From Clostridia bacterium (GTDB lineage: Bacteria; Bacillota; Clostridia; Christensenellales; Borkfalkiaceae), in NCBI GenBank assembly GCA_017448355.1, contig JAFSLQ010000011.1, forward strand, positions 1 through 61,659: 61,659 nucleotides of DNA, given 5' to 3'. Of the stretch, positions 52,155 to 61,230 are shown in pieces. The position numbers and the translations under genes are program-made. Under the pieces are notes generated by a model. The model was not told the DNA's origin, did no database searches, and was given only the letters and a program-made list of their open reading frames with translations. Numbering within the stretch: the stretch's first letter is position 1; every line of letters begins with the position of its first letter.

Positions 52155-52490
52155 ATGGAACAATTATTATTAGACAGAAGATTGCAAACTATGGTGGAAG
52201 AATACGTGCCGAGTGGCGACACGCTTTATCAACTCGTAGACCTGTTTTCGCTGTTTTCCGATTACACCAGATTAAGAATTATTTCCGCGCTATCGATAAC
52301 CGAAATGTGCGTGAACGACATCTCGAAATTATTAAACATAAATCAAACGACGGTGTCGCATCAACTTAAACTATTAAAAACGAGCGGTGCGGTAAAGAGT
52401 TTAAGACAGGGCAAAGTCATTTTCTATTCGATAAGAAACGAAATGCTTTCCGATATTCTTCTTAAAGGCGTGGAATTTTTGGGCTATTAA
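52155..52490 (+). CDS. ArsR/SmtB-family regulator
   Basis: 111 residues. LYQLVDLFSLFSDYTRLRIISAL, then ITEMCVNDISKLLNINQTTVSHQLKLLKTSGAVKSLRQGKVIFYSI, the winged HTH with one Cys in the helix where SmtB-type proteins bind metal. Single Cys, so a metal or redox role is possible but unclear. AGGGGG precedes the ATG. It lies upstream of uvrC, which has its own promoter. Confidence 0.9.
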   Translation: MEQLLLDRRLQTMVEEYVPSGDTLYQLVDLFSLFSDYTRLRIISALSITEMCVNDISKLLNINQTTVSHQLKLLKTSGAVKSLRQGKVIFYSIRNEMLSDILLKGVEFLGY

Positions 52491-52493
52491 ACC

Positions 52494-52522
52494 TTGATAA
52501 AAACGCAAAAATCGGTTATAAT
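52494..52522 (+). promoter_or_regulatory. Leaderless promoter of uvrC
   Basis: TTGATA (52494-52499), 17 bp, TATAAT (52517-52522); the GTG start is 6 nt later at 52529. Confidence 0.8.
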
Positions 52523-52528
52523 GTATTT

Positions 52529-54349
52529 GTGAGTATTATTTCAGATAAATTACAGTTATTGCCGAATAACCCCGGTGTGTACGTAATGTTGAACGCCGAC
52601 GGGCAGATTATTTACGTAGGCAAGGCTAAAAATCTTAAAAACAGGGTAAGAAGTTATTTCCACTCTAATAAAAAACCCGAAAAAGTCGAAGCAATGGTAA
52701 AAAATATCGCCGACTTCTATTATTACGTCGTTCCGAGTGAAATCGACGCCTTATCTCTTGAAAATAATCTTATAAAAAAACATAAACCGCATTATAATAT
52801 TTTATTAAAAGACGATAAAACTTATCCGTATATAAAAATCAATCTGAAAGACACTTATCCTACTTTTACTATTACCCGTAAGATACAGAACGACGGGGCG
52901 AAGTATTTCGGGCCGTTTATGGGCGGAATATCGGTAAACAACGTTTTAGATATATTAAACCTTGCCTTTTCTATTAGACCTTGCGATAAAAAACTCTCGA
53001 ACGTTAAGCCGATTAAACCGTGCCTTAACTACCACATAAAAAAGTGCCTTGCACCGTGTTCTTTGTACGTTTCCGAAAAGGACTACCGTGAAAACGTCGA
53101 TAAAGCAATCGATTTTATGAACGGAGATATTGCAAAAACCGAAAAGTTATTAAAGGAAAAAATGTTTTCGGCAAGCGCCAACGAAGATTTTGAACTCGCG
53201 TTAAAGTATAGGGACTGTTTAACGGGGCTTGATAAGATAAAGTTAAAGCGTATTACTGCGCTTAATAAGTTTATCGACGCCGACGTTATTTCTTACCGCT
53301 CGAACGGGATTTACTGTGCCGTTTCGATACTCTTTATAAGGCGCGGTATCATGCAGGGCGGAAAGAACTTTGCATTTTCTTCCGCGGAAACGGACGAGAA
53401 CGTGATTTCAGAGTTTATTTTAAGATATTACGGTAAAAACAGCGATATTCCGAACGAAATTATAACCGACGGCGAGATAGCGGACGCAAACCTTATCGAA
53501 GAATATTTTAAGACAGAACTCGGTAAAACGGTGTATCTGTTCCACGCGAAGCAGGGCGACAAGAAAAAACTCGCCGATATGGCAGGCGACAACGCGCGCG
53601 AACACCTTGACACGGCAATCGGCAGGGTAAAGCATAAGTACGATATGACCGTTTCCGCTTGCCAACGCTTAAAAGAAATATTAAACCTTTCAAAATATCC
53701 AAAGCGTATGGAGTGCTACGATATTTCTAATATTTCCGGCGTCGATAAAGTCGGAAGTATGGTAGTGTTTACGGACGGCGTTAAAGACAGCGCGAGTTAT
53801 AGGCGGTTTAAGATAAAGACCTTCGAAGGTGCGGACGATTTCAGGTCGCACCAAGAAATGATGAGAAGAAGGCTTGAAAGGTTAAGTAGCGACGAAAGTA
53901 AGTTTCCAAAACCCGACCTTATCGTAATAGACGGCGGTAAAGGGCAGTTGTCGGCGGTTAAAGAAGTATTCGACGAAAAGGGGATAAAAGATATTGACCT
54001 TATCGCGCTTGCGGAAAGGAACGAAGAGATTTACACGCTCTTTTCAAAAGACCCGATAGTCTTAAAGAAAAGCGACTACTGCTTACAGATGTTGCAGAGA
54101 ATAAGGGACGAAGCGCACAGGTTCGCAATCACCTATCACAGGAACTTGCGCGGTAAACGGGCGATGTCTTCCGTTCTCGATAAAGTAAACGGTCTTGGGA
54201 AAGTTAAAATCCGCGCGTTATTAGAGTATTTTAAGGACGTAAGCGGTATAATAAAGGCGACGGAAGAAGACTTTATAAAGGTCGAAGGTATAGGACGTAA
54301 ACAGGCGCAAGAAATCATTAAGACACTTACGGAAGAAGGATTGAGATGA
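52529..54349 (+). CDS. uvrC: Excinuclease ABC subunit C
   Basis: 606 residues with a GTG start and no Shine-Dalgarno. GIY-YIG nuclease (NNPGVYVMLNADGQIIYVGKAKNLKNR), Cys cluster KPCLNYHIKKCLAPCS, UVR motif, endonuclease V-like domain (MECYDISNISGVDKVGSMVVF, DLIVIDGGKGQLSA), and a C-terminal HhH pair (VNGLGKVKIRALLEYF, VEGIGRKQAQEI). It makes both cuts in nucleotide-excision repair with UvrAB. The mRNA is predicted leaderless. Its stop overlaps the next gene. Confidence 0.96.
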   Translation: MSIISDKLQLLPNNPGVYVMLNADGQIIYVGKAKNLKNRVRSYFHSNKKPEKVEAMVKNIADFYYYVVPSEIDALSLENNLIKKHKPHYNILLKDDKTYPYIKINLKDTYPTFTITRKIQNDGAKYFGPFMGGISVNNVLDILNLAFSIRPCDKKLSNVKPIKPCLNYHIKKCLAPCSLYVSEKDYRENVDKAIDFMNGDIAKTEKLLKEKMFSASANEDFELALKYRDCLTGLDKIKLKRITALNKFIDADVISYRSNGIYCAVSILFIRRGIMQGGKNFAFSSAETDENVISEFILRYYGKNSDIPNEIITDGEIADANLIEEYFKTELGKTVYLFHAKQGDKKKLADMAGDNAREHLDTAIGRVKHKYDMTVSACQRLKEILNLSKYPKRMECYDISNISGVDKVGSMVVFTDGVKDSASYRRFKIKTFEGADDFRSHQEMMRRRLERLSSDESKFPKPDLIVIDGGKGQLSAVKEVFDEKGIKDIDLIALAERNEEIYTLFSKDPIVLKKSDYCLQMLQRIRDEAHRFAITYHRNLRGKRAMSSVLDKVNGLGKVKIRALLEYFKDVSGIIKATEEDFIKVEGIGRKQAQEIIKTLTEEGLR

Positions 54350-55152
54350 AATACGATTTAATGGTCAGCGATTTTGACGGAACTCTCGGCACTGTGCCAG
54401 ACGTTATCGACGACGAAACCGTTGACGCGATAAAAAAATATACGGGGCGCGGTGGAAAGTTCGCTATCGTTACGGGGCGGGTCAACTCGTCAATTATGGC
54501 GATATGCCGTAAATATAATCTTGACGGTATAGTTATTTCCTATCAGGGTTCAATGATAAAAGACGTTAAAACGGACGAGACGCTGTTCGTCGGCGGTATC
54601 GGAATTGACGACGCGATAGAGATAGTTAAAAAGTTTCAACAAGAAAAGGTAAAAGTTATTATCGAAGTGGACGATATGCTAATCTACAACGAACCGTCCG
54701 ACTACATAGAAGTTTACAAAAAAAGGTTAAACGGCAACGTTATTTATAAAAAAGATTTATGCGCGTTTATTAAAGAATACGGCAAAATTATTCAGAAAAT
54801 CAACGTCAACTGTACGGCGGAACAGTCGAAAACTCTTACCGATAAATTAAACGCAGAATATAAAGGAAAGATAATCTTTAACAACGGTTCGCCTTACATA
54901 ATAGAAGCGATAAACCCGTCTTGCAGTAAGGGGCAAGCGGTAAGATATTTATCGCGATATTATAACATACCTTACGATAAAATTATCGCCGTCGGCGACT
55001 CGACGAACGATATCGAACTTATAAATGGCGAGTGGCACGGCGTTTGCGTGGGCGACGGACGGGAAGAGTTAAAAAAGATTGCGGACGAGATTACCGTGCC
55101 TTATAAAGATAAACCGATTAAAACACTTTTAGAAAAATACCAAATGATATAA
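54346..55152 (+). CDS. Cof-type HAD-superfamily hydrolase
   Basis: 268 residues. DxD nucleophile motif MVSDFDGTLG, AIVTGRVNSS, and the C2-cap phosphatase end KGQAVRYLSRYY...IIAVGDSTNDIELI. A sugar-phosphate or flavin phosphatase by family. The start overlaps the uvrC stop (ATGA), so the two are coupled. Confidence 0.92.
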   Translation: MKYDLMVSDFDGTLGTVPDVIDDETVDAIKKYTGRGGKFAIVTGRVNSSIMAICRKYNLDGIVISYQGSMIKDVKTDETLFVGGIGIDDAIEIVKKFQQEKVKVIIEVDDMLIYNEPSDYIEVYKKRLNGNVIYKKDLCAFIKEYGKIIQKINVNCTAEQSKTLTDKLNAEYKGKIIFNNGSPYIIEAINPSCSKGQAVRYLSRYYNIPYDKIIAVGDSTNDIELINGEWHGVCVGDGREELKKIADEITVPYKDKPIKTLLEKYQMI

Positions 55153-55162
55153 AGAGGCTAAA

Positions 55163-57538
55163 ATGGAAGAAATAAAAACCGAACAGGAAATAAGTTTTAT
55201 AGAAAAAACCGAAGAAACGGACGGGAAAACGTTTGAAACGGGTGCAAAAGAGTATCCGCTTGTTGCCCTTCGCGGGAAAGTGCTGTTTCCGAATACTATT
55301 CTCAATTTCGACGTGGGAAGACCTGTGTCTGTTTCGGCGATAGAAGAAGCGCGCGTTTACGATAATTACTTGTTTATTGCGACTCAAAAGAACGCGTTTA
55401 TAGATAACCCGACGAAAAGAGATATAAATAACGTCGGAGTAATAGCAAAGATAAAACAGGTTGCTAAACTTTCTAACGGCAATATGAAAGTCAGCGTCGA
55501 AGCGTTAAGAAGGGGCAGAATAACACTTTTTACGCAGGATAAAGGTTGCTTTAAGGTTATGGCGGAAGCCTATCCTTACGAAGACCACGCGATAGCCGAA
55601 GAAGTGGAAGCGTATTTCAGGGTGGCAAAGGGCGCGTTTTACGAGTTTACTCTGTTTGAAAAACGTATCACGAAAGATATGTTGTCGACTATAACCGCTA
55701 TTTCTAACCCTAATAATTTTATCGACAACGCTATGTCGCTTGTAAACTTAAAGGAAGAAGACTGCCTTAATATTCTTGAAACGACGGAAACGAAGGACAG
55801 GCTTATCGCTTTTGAAAAACTGTTTTCAAAAGAAGTGGAAATCGCAAAGATTGAAAAGCGCATCGCGTCGAAAGTCAGAACTAATATCGACGAAAGTCAG
55901 AAAGAGTTTTATCTGCGCGAACAGTTAAAGGCTATTCACTCGGAACTCGGCGACGAAGACGACGGAAACGAATTAAAAGAGAGAATTAAAGAAAAGAAGT
56001 TGCCGAAAGAGATTGAAGAAAAGGCGTTAAAAGAAGTGGAACGGCTTGATAAAATCAATCCGTCTTCGCCCGACTATTCGATTATATTAAACTATTTAGA
56101 CTGGCTTTTAGGCGTGCCGTTTAACGAGTGTACGGAAGATAACAACGACTTAAAAAAGGCGAAAGAGATATTAGATAAAGACCATTTCGGGCTTCAAAAG
56201 GTAAAGGATAGAATAGTCGAATATATCGCGGTTTTACAACTTACCAAAAAAATCAAAGGACCTATAATCTGTTTCGTAGGTCCGCCGGGGGTAGGTAAAA
56301 CTTCGGTCGCGTCTTCTATTGCAAGGGCGCTTAACAGAAAGTTTATCCGTATGAGTTTAGGCGGTGTTAAGGACGAGGCGGAAATCCGCGGGCACAGAAG
56401 AACTTACGTCGGCGCAATGCCGGGGCGTATTATTTACGGTATGAAAAACGTAGGCGTTAATAACCCCGTGTTCTTATTAGACGAGATTGATAAACTCTCG
56501 TCCGATATTCACGGCGACCCTGCAAGCGCGCTTTTAGAAGTTTTAGACCCCGAACAGAACTCTACCTTCCGCGACAGGTTTTTGGAAATACCTTACGACT
56601 TGTCGAAAGTTATGTTTATAACCACGGCAAATAGCGTCGATACTATTCCGTATCCGCTACTCGACCGCATGGAAATAATCGAGTTGTCGGGCTATACCCA
56701 AGAAGAAAAGTTCGAGATTGCAAAACGTTATTTAATTCCGAAACAACTCGTTGAAAACGGGCTGACTAAAAAGAATATAGAAATAAAAGACGAAGCGATA
56801 AAAGAAATTATTTCGGGCTACACGATGGAAGCGGGGGTCAGAAACCTTGAAAGGGAAATCGGAAGTTTAATAAGAAAAGTAGCGACCAAGTTTGCGGAAA
56901 AGCACAGGCTTAAAAAACAGATTATAAATAAAGAAGACGTAGAAGGGTATTTAGGGAAAAGAAAACGCCTGTTAGATATTACGATGGAACAGGACGAAGT
57001 GGGCGCGACGACGGGGCTTGCGTGGACGAGTATCGGCGGGACGACGCTTACTATCGAAGTCGTGCTTATGAAAGGCAAGGGCGATATAGTTCTTACGGGA
57101 AAACTCGGCGACGTAATGAAAGAGTCTGCCAAAACCGCTTTAAGTTATATTCACGCCAACGCGGAAAAGTATAATATAGACGAAAAACTGTTCAGCGAAA
57201 GGGATATTCATATCCACGTTCCCGAAGGCGCAACGCCGAAAGACGGGCCGAGTGCGGGTATAACTATGGCGACGGCTATTTTATCGGCTTTAACGAATAA
57301 ACCGGTAAGGTGCGATATCGCAATGACGGGCGAAATAACCCTTCGTGGAAAGGTATTGCCGATAGGCGGACTTAAAGAAAAGTCGCTTGCAGCGTTCAGA
57401 CAAGGCATTAAAACGATAATAATCCCTTACGGCAACGAAAAGGATTTAGACGATATTCCGCAAGAAATACGAAAGGAGATAGATTTTATTCCCGTTAAAA
57501 CGGTGGAAACCGTGTTTAATACGGCGATAAGATTGTAA
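55163..57538 (+). CDS. lon: ATP-dependent protease Lon
   Basis: 791 residues. N-domain from [23 protein letters not shown], coiled linker, Walker [19 protein letters not shown], Walker [10 protein letters not shown], then the protease domain with catalytic Ser697 in [15 protein letters not shown] and Lys in [13 protein letters not shown]. Degrades damaged and regulatory proteins. It follows the HAD gene by 10 bases and precedes engB by 6: the lon-engB order is conserved in Firmicutes. Confidence 0.97.
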   Translation: MEEIKTEQEISFIEKTEETDGKTFETGAKEYPLVALRGKVLFPNTILNFDVGRPVSVSAIEEARVYDNYLFIATQKNAFIDNPTKRDINNVGVIAKIKQVAKLSNGNMKVSVEALRRGRITLFTQDKGCFKVMAEAYPYEDHAIAEEVEAYFRVAKGAFYEFTLFEKRITKDMLSTITAISNPNNFIDNAMSLVNLKEEDCLNILETTETKDRLIAFEKLFSKEVEIAKIEKRIASKVRTNIDESQKEFYLREQLKAIHSELGDEDDGNELKERIKEKKLPKEIEEKALKEVERLDKINPSSPDYSIILNYLDWLLGVPFNECTEDNNDLKKAKEILDKDHFGLQKVKDRIVEYIAVLQLTKKIKGPIICFVGPPGVGKTSVASSIARALNRKFIRMSLGGVKDEAEIRGHRRTYVGAMPGRIIYGMKNVGVNNPVFLLDEIDKLSSDIHGDPASALLEVLDPEQNSTFRDRFLEIPYDLSKVMFITTANSVDTIPYPLLDRMEIIELSGYTQEEKFEIAKRYLIPKQLVENGLTKKNIEIKDEAIKEIISGYTMEAGVRNLEREIGSLIRKVATKFAEKHRLKKQIINKEDVEGYLGKRKRLLDITMEQDEVGATTGLAWTSIGGTTLTIEVVLMKGKGDIVLTGKLGDVMKESAKTALSYIHANAEKYNIDEKLFSERDIHIHVPEGATPKDGPSAGITMATAILSALTNKPVRCDIAMTGEITLRGKVLPIGGLKEKSLAAFRQGIKTIIIPYGNEKDLDDIPQEIRKEIDFIPVKTVETVFNTAIRL

Positions 57539-57544
57539 GAAAAA

Positions 57545-58123
57545 ATGGACATTAAATCGGCAACGTTTATAACTTCGGTAGCGTCGAGTGATAAGTTTTA
57601 TAAGACGGATAAACCGATAATCGCAATCGCGGGCAAGTCGAACGTCGGTAAGTCTTCGCTGATAAATATGCTTGGCAATAATAAAAAGTTAGCGCGCACT
57701 TCGGTAACCCCCGGCAGAACGCGACTAATTAACTACTTCGATTTCGGCGATTTCGTCCTTGCAGATTTACCGGGCTACGGTTTTGCGAAAGTCAGCAAGG
57801 AAGAAAAGAATAAGTGGGGAAAACTTTTAGAAGATTTCTTATTAAAAGAAGACATTAAACTTCTTATTTCCCTTGTCGATATACGGCACGACCCGACGGA
57901 AGACGATAAGATGATGATAAACTATTTATATCATTATCAGATACCGTTTTCTCTCGTTGCGACGAAAAGCGATAAACTGCCGAAGACCAAAATCAAACCG
58001 CAGTTGCAACGCATTGCGACCTGCTTAAAAGTGGGCGTGAACGATATAATTGCAGTTTCATCTCTTTCGGGTCAGAATAAAAACGAAATACTGTCGATAA
58101 TAGGGAAAGCGATTTCCGTATAA
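57545..58123 (+). CDS. engB: Ribosome-biogenesis GTPase EngB/YsxC
   Basis: 192 residues. G1 GKSNVGKSSLINML, G2/G3 RTSVTPGRTRLINYF and DLPGYGFAKVS, G4 ATKSDKL. Needed for 50S assembly. Ends the uvrC-HAD-lon-engB run; terminator at 58137-58169. Confidence 0.96.
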   Translation: MDIKSATFITSVASSDKFYKTDKPIIAIAGKSNVGKSSLINMLGNNKKLARTSVTPGRTRLINYFDFGDFVLADLPGYGFAKVSKEEKNKWGKLLEDFLLKEDIKLLISLVDIRHDPTEDDKMMINYLYHYQIPFSLVATKSDKLPKTKIKPQLQRIATCLKVGVNDIIAVSSLSGQNKNEILSIIGKAISV

Positions 58124-58136
58124 AAAAAGTACGAAA

Positions 58137-58169
58137 AAAAAGGCGATATGCAAACGCATATCGCCTTTT
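58137..58169. terminator. Terminator after engB
   Basis: AAAAGGCGATATGC / GCATATCGCCTTTT, loop AAAC. Confidence 0.92.
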
Positions 58170-58179
58170 GTATTTTACG

Positions 58180-58806
58180 TTATATTTCCGCGTTGTCTTT
58201 ATGTTGTCTGTTTACGTTTTTATAAGTAAACCATAAAACGATTAAAACTTGTAGCGGTATTCCGATAATAAATATCAGCCATAGTCGTAGTGGCGGAGTA
58301 GATAGCAGTTTAAATAAACACAGATAAACCGCTAAAAGCAGCGTCCACACGAGAAAGGAACTGAAAACGGCGTTCCAGATATTTTTGCCCCAAACGGAAG
58401 TTAAAACCAAAAGCACGATAAAGGTTATAGGTATTGCAACGATTAAAGATAGCCAACTTACCGAGATAAGTTCTTCAAAAATAAGCCCTATAAACGCATA
58501 AGCGACGATGGCAACTAACCAAACAAGCCCCGCAGAACAGGCGGCAAGGATTATTCTTCGTTTCGATAGGTTGTATTTCGATTTAGGTTTTGCCCTTTTC
58601 GGGTCGCCGATAAGCGTGTCTACCGTTATACCGAACAGGTCGGCAATGCTTTTAAGCGTAACTATATCGGGCACGGCATCACCGCGTTCCCATTTTGATA
58701 CAGCCTTGTCCGAATAATGCAGTTTTTCCGCTAAATCGAGTTGCGTCAGATTAGACGCTTTCCTGTACGTCGTAATATTTTTCGCAATGTTTTCTTTTAT
58801 GTCCAT
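58180..58806 (-). CDS. XRE regulator with C-terminal membrane helices
   Basis: 208 residues. N-terminal HTH IAKNITTYRKASNLTQLDLAEKLHYSDKAVSKWERGDAVPD (in blocks), then a linker RAKPKSKYNLSKRR and four hydrophobic helices (about 85-190). Membrane-tethered HTH proteins of this kind are common in Clostridia; the target is unknown. Promoter TTGCAA (58841-58836), 17 bp, TAAAAT (58818-58813), then 6 nt to the ATG: leaderless. Confidence 0.88.
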   Translation of the reverse strand: MDIKENIAKNITTYRKASNLTQLDLAEKLHYSDKAVSKWERGDAVPDIVTLKSIADLFGITVDTLIGDPKRAKPKSKYNLSKRRIILAACSAGLVWLVAIVAYAFIGLIFEELISVSWLSLIVAIPITFIVLLVLTSVWGKNIWNAVFSSFLVWTLLLAVYLCLFKLLSTPPLRLWLIFIIGIPLQVLIVLWFTYKNVNRQHKDNAEI

Positions 58807-59008
58807 ATATTCATTTTATCATATTTTTTCACCGTTTGCAAACGAAAATGATAGATATTTCCTATAATTCTACTTGTAGGAGAGAGTATTTTTCATAACT
58901 CTACCGAACGAAAAACAAGTGTAGTATTAAAAACGTCATATTCTCTTGTTGTTTTTATAGAATATCGTATATTATAAAATTACAAAAATCGACGACTCGG
59001 AGATTATT

Positions 59009-59857
59009 ATGAAAATAGCAATTTCGGCAGAATCAACAATCGATATCACGGAAGAAATTAAAAAAGCAAACGACATTAAGATAGTTCCTTTTCAGATTTT
59101 TTTGGGCGACGATAATAAGTTGGACGGGGAAATTACTTCACATGAAATTATCGAGTTCGTAAATAAAAATAAAATACTACCGAAAACGGGCGCGGTAAAC
59201 AGCGCGCAGTTCGAAGAACACTTTTCTTCGATAAAAAAGGATTACGACGCGATAATACATTTTTCGTTGTCGAGTGAATTAAGTAGTGCCTATAACAACG
59301 CCAAGTCGGTTGCCGATACTATGGAAAACGTTTACGTAATAGATACGCGTTCTTTATCGACGGGTATCGCGCTTTTAGCACTTTACGCCGTCGAACTCGT
59401 AAAAAAAGGTTTAGACGCGAAAGATATTTATGAAAAATGTTTAGAAAGAGTACCGTTCGTCCAAGCGAGTTTCGAATTAATGAGATTAGACTATCTGTAT
59501 AAAGGCGGCAGGTGTTCTTCGCTTGCATATTTCGGCGCAAACCTTTTAAGAATAAGACCGCAGATTTTAGTAAAAGACGGCAAGATGGTTTCGGGCAAGA
59601 AATATAGGGGCAATTTCGAACACGTCGTAAACAAATATTGCGAAGACGTTTTGGCGGAGTTTAACTCGCCCGACCTTTCGAACGTGTTTATTACATACAC
59701 TACGGCAAGCCCCGAAATTATCGAAGGCGTTAAAAACCGCCTTATAGCAAGGGGATTTAAAAAGATTTACGTTACCACCGCGGGCGGAACTATTACAAGC
59801 CATTGCGGGGAAAACTGTCTCGGTATTTTATACATCAACGACGGTGATAGGATTTAA
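59009..59857 (+). CDS. DegV-family fatty-acid-binding protein
   Basis: 282 residues. MKIAISAESTIDI, SGA-type turn KTGAVNSAQFEEHF, HFSLSSELSSAYNNA, VIDTRSLSTGIALLALYAVEL, and IRPQILVKDGKM. DegV proteins hold a fatty acid; many act as FakB, presenting it to the FakA kinase. FakA is not in the window. CGGAG lies 8 nt before the ATG. Confidence 0.93.
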   Translation: MKIAISAESTIDITEEIKKANDIKIVPFQIFLGDDNKLDGEITSHEIIEFVNKNKILPKTGAVNSAQFEEHFSSIKKDYDAIIHFSLSSELSSAYNNAKSVADTMENVYVIDTRSLSTGIALLALYAVELVKKGLDAKDIYEKCLERVPFVQASFELMRLDYLYKGGRCSSLAYFGANLLRIRPQILVKDGKMVSGKKYRGNFEHVVNKYCEDVLAEFNSPDLSNVFITYTTASPEIIEGVKNRLIARGFKKIYVTTAGGTITSHCGENCLGILYINDGDRI

Positions 59858-59894
59858 TTTAGTGTTGCACATACCAAAAGTACTTTCTCTAATA

Positions 59895-59930
59895 GAAAAC
59901 GCGCTATGCATTTTTGCATAGCGCGTTTTC
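59895..59930. terminator. Terminator between convergent genes
   Basis: GAAAACGCGCTATGCA / TGCATAGCGCGTTTTC. Confidence 0.92.
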
Positions 59931-59948
59931 TTATGTTTATAATATATA

Positions 59949-60632
59949 TTATTGTTTAATATTTTTCTTACCGTAAAGTTTATCGCCCGTGCGTGGCAAA
60001 ACGTTTTCGGCTGAACCTAACGGCATAAGCGCGTTTCTGTAATCGTGTTTTTTACAAAACCTGTCTAATTCGCTTAAAAATCTGTCGGTATTGTCGTAAA
60101 ATAGGTTTGATAGGGTTTGTAAATATTCTTTAGAAAAGGCGGAAGATTCGCTTGCGTTTTCTAAAAGACAGGCAAAGTGTTCCATACAAAAACCTTTTCC
60201 GTTTTTTACAATCTCGCGGAATTCGGGTTCTTTTTTATATAGCATGGCGACCGCTTTATAATACTTTTCCATACTCTCGTTTAATATGTCGCAGATAACG
60301 CAGGTTTTGGTTTTTGCCCTTAACTGTTCGGCAAGTTTCTTTGCCGACTTAAAGTTTTTCGGCGGCGTAAAACCGCCCTTTATTTTCATAACCCGCGTCG
60401 AAAGTTGTAAGGCAAGCGAAAGTTTGTTTTTCCCTGCGAACAAAAGGTCGAAGTGGTGTCTGCAAAACCCGTATTTATTTACTTTTATCCGCATATCGTC
60501 GTCCATAACCGCGTCGTTTAGAAATTCGTAAACGATTTGGTCTTCAACGGTTTTTTTAACGTCGCATAAAGGGCACTCGCTTTCCTTTATAAACTTTTCT
60601 TTCAGTAATTGCGTGTCTATATGATATTTCAT
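59949..60632 (-). CDS. DUF6062-like Cys-rich protein
   Basis: 227 residues. ECPLCDVKKTVEDQIVYEFLNDAVMDDDMRIKVNKYGFCRHHFDLLF, then TCVICDILNESMEKYY and GFCMEHFACLL give two CxxC pairs with C-x3-H partners, a repeated zinc-binding pattern of DUF6062 proteins. Function unknown. TATAAT (60644-60639) lies 6 nt before the ATG with TTGAAA 17 bp further up: leaderless mRNA. Confidence 0.8.
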   Translation of the reverse strand: MKYHIDTQLLKEKFIKESECPLCDVKKTVEDQIVYEFLNDAVMDDDMRIKVNKYGFCRHHFDLLFAGKNKLSLALQLSTRVMKIKGGFTPPKNFKSAKKLAEQLRAKTKTCVICDILNESMEKYYKAVAMLYKKEPEFREIVKNGKGFCMEHFACLLENASESSAFSKEYLQTLSNLFYDNTDRFLSELDRFCKKHDYRNALMPLGSAENVLPRTGDKLYGKKNIKQ

Positions 60633-60685
60633 AGAAAGATTATAACAAAAAAATTAAAAAATTTCAATATCTTTCGCATATTTGT

Positions 60686-60714
60686 TTGTCTTTAAGATAG
60701 AATTATGATATAAT
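60686..60714 (+). promoter_or_regulatory. Promoter of tRNA-Thr
   Basis: TTGTCT (60686-60691), 17 bp, TATAAT (60709-60714). A small ACGGCAA/TTGCCGT hairpin lies between promoter and tRNA. Confidence 0.75.
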
Positions 60715-60757
60715 CAAAAAAAAAAGAAACGGCAAGTTGCCGTTAAATAAGCAAAAT

Positions 60758-60833
60758 GCTGGTGTGGCTCAGTCGGTAGAGCAGCTGATTCGTAATCAGC
60801 AGGTCAGCGGTTCAAGTCCGCTCACCAGCTCCA
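60758..60833 (+). tRNA. tRNA-Thr (CGT anticodon)
   Basis: 76 nt with encoded CCA. Acceptor GCTGGTG/CACCAGC, D-arm GCTCAGTCGGTAGAGC, anticodon arm GCTGATTCGTAATCAGC (CGT), T-arm AGCGG-TTCAAGT-CCGCT. Reads ACG. Confidence 0.96.
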
Positions 60834-60838
60834 CGAAA

Positions 60839-60876
60839 AGAAAAACCCGTCCTTATAGGTCGGGTTTTTCTTTTTG
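60839..60876 (+). terminator. Terminator of tRNA-Thr
   Basis: AAAAACCCG...CGGGTTTTT with inner CC/GG pairs, then CTTTTT. Confidence 0.9.
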
Positions 60877-60887
60877 TAAAAATATGT

Positions 60888-61005
60888 AGCGGACTTGAAT
60901 TAGGAGCAAGCAACCAAAGGTTGCGCACTTGCCTATGGCAAGAAAACAGTCCTGTGGACTGTTTTGCGGGAGGCTCGAGAGAGGCAAGTCCGCTCACCAG
61001 CTCCA
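60888..61005 (+). repeat. tRNA-tail-capped multi-hairpin element, copy B
   Basis: Left arm AGCGGACTTGAA (60888-60899, inverted T-arm of tRNA-Thr), then TTAGGAGC as in copy A; hairpins GCAACC-AAA-GGTTGC (60910-60924), CTTGCC-TAT-GGCAAG (60928-60942), and the 10-bp AAAACAGTCC/GGACTGTTTT (60943-60965); GCGGGAGGCTCGAGAGAGG. It ends with 21 nt (60985-61005) identical to tRNA-Thr 60813-60833 from C56 to CCA. The first hairpin differs from copy A in both arms but keeps pairing. Confidence 0.88.
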
Positions 61006-61043
61006 AAACAACACCCCGTCCGATTTGGACGGGGTGTTGTTTT
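61005..61043 (+). terminator. Terminator of copy B
   Basis: AAAACAACACCCCGTCC-GATTT-GGACGGGGTGTTGTTTT (17-bp stem). Confidence 0.9.
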
Positions 61044-61064
61044 GGATATGATTAACAAAGAGAC

Positions 61065-61186
61065 AGCGGACTTGAATGGGGAGACACGAGACGCAGTCGA
61101 AGTGGTTTGCCAAGCAAACCGAAAGGTAGATACCTACCTTTCGTCGGAGAAGGGCGCACAGGCGCCAAGTCCGCCCAGTAGTTCCA
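61065..61186 (+). repeat. tRNA-tail-capped multi-hairpin element, copy C (divergent)
   Basis: Left arm AGCGGACTTGAA (61065-61076); hairpins GGTTTGC-CAA-GCAAACC (61104-61120), GAAAGGTAG-ATAC-CTACCTTTC (61121-61142), GGCGC-ACAG-GCGCC (61153-61166). The last 21 nt (61166-61186) read like a tRNA 3' end from C56 to CCA, but with CCCAGTAGTTCCA, not the tRNA-Thr acceptor. The inner sequence is unlike copies A and B although the layout is the same. Confidence 0.8.
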
Positions 61187-61191
61187 AAGAA

Positions 61192-61230
61192 GTGGGTCGA
61201 AAAGTCTTTATGTCTTTCGACCCATTTTTA
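61192..61230 (+). terminator. Terminator of copy C
   Basis: GTGGGTCGAAAG-like arm pairs with CTTTCGACCCA, then TTTTTA. Confidence 0.85.
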
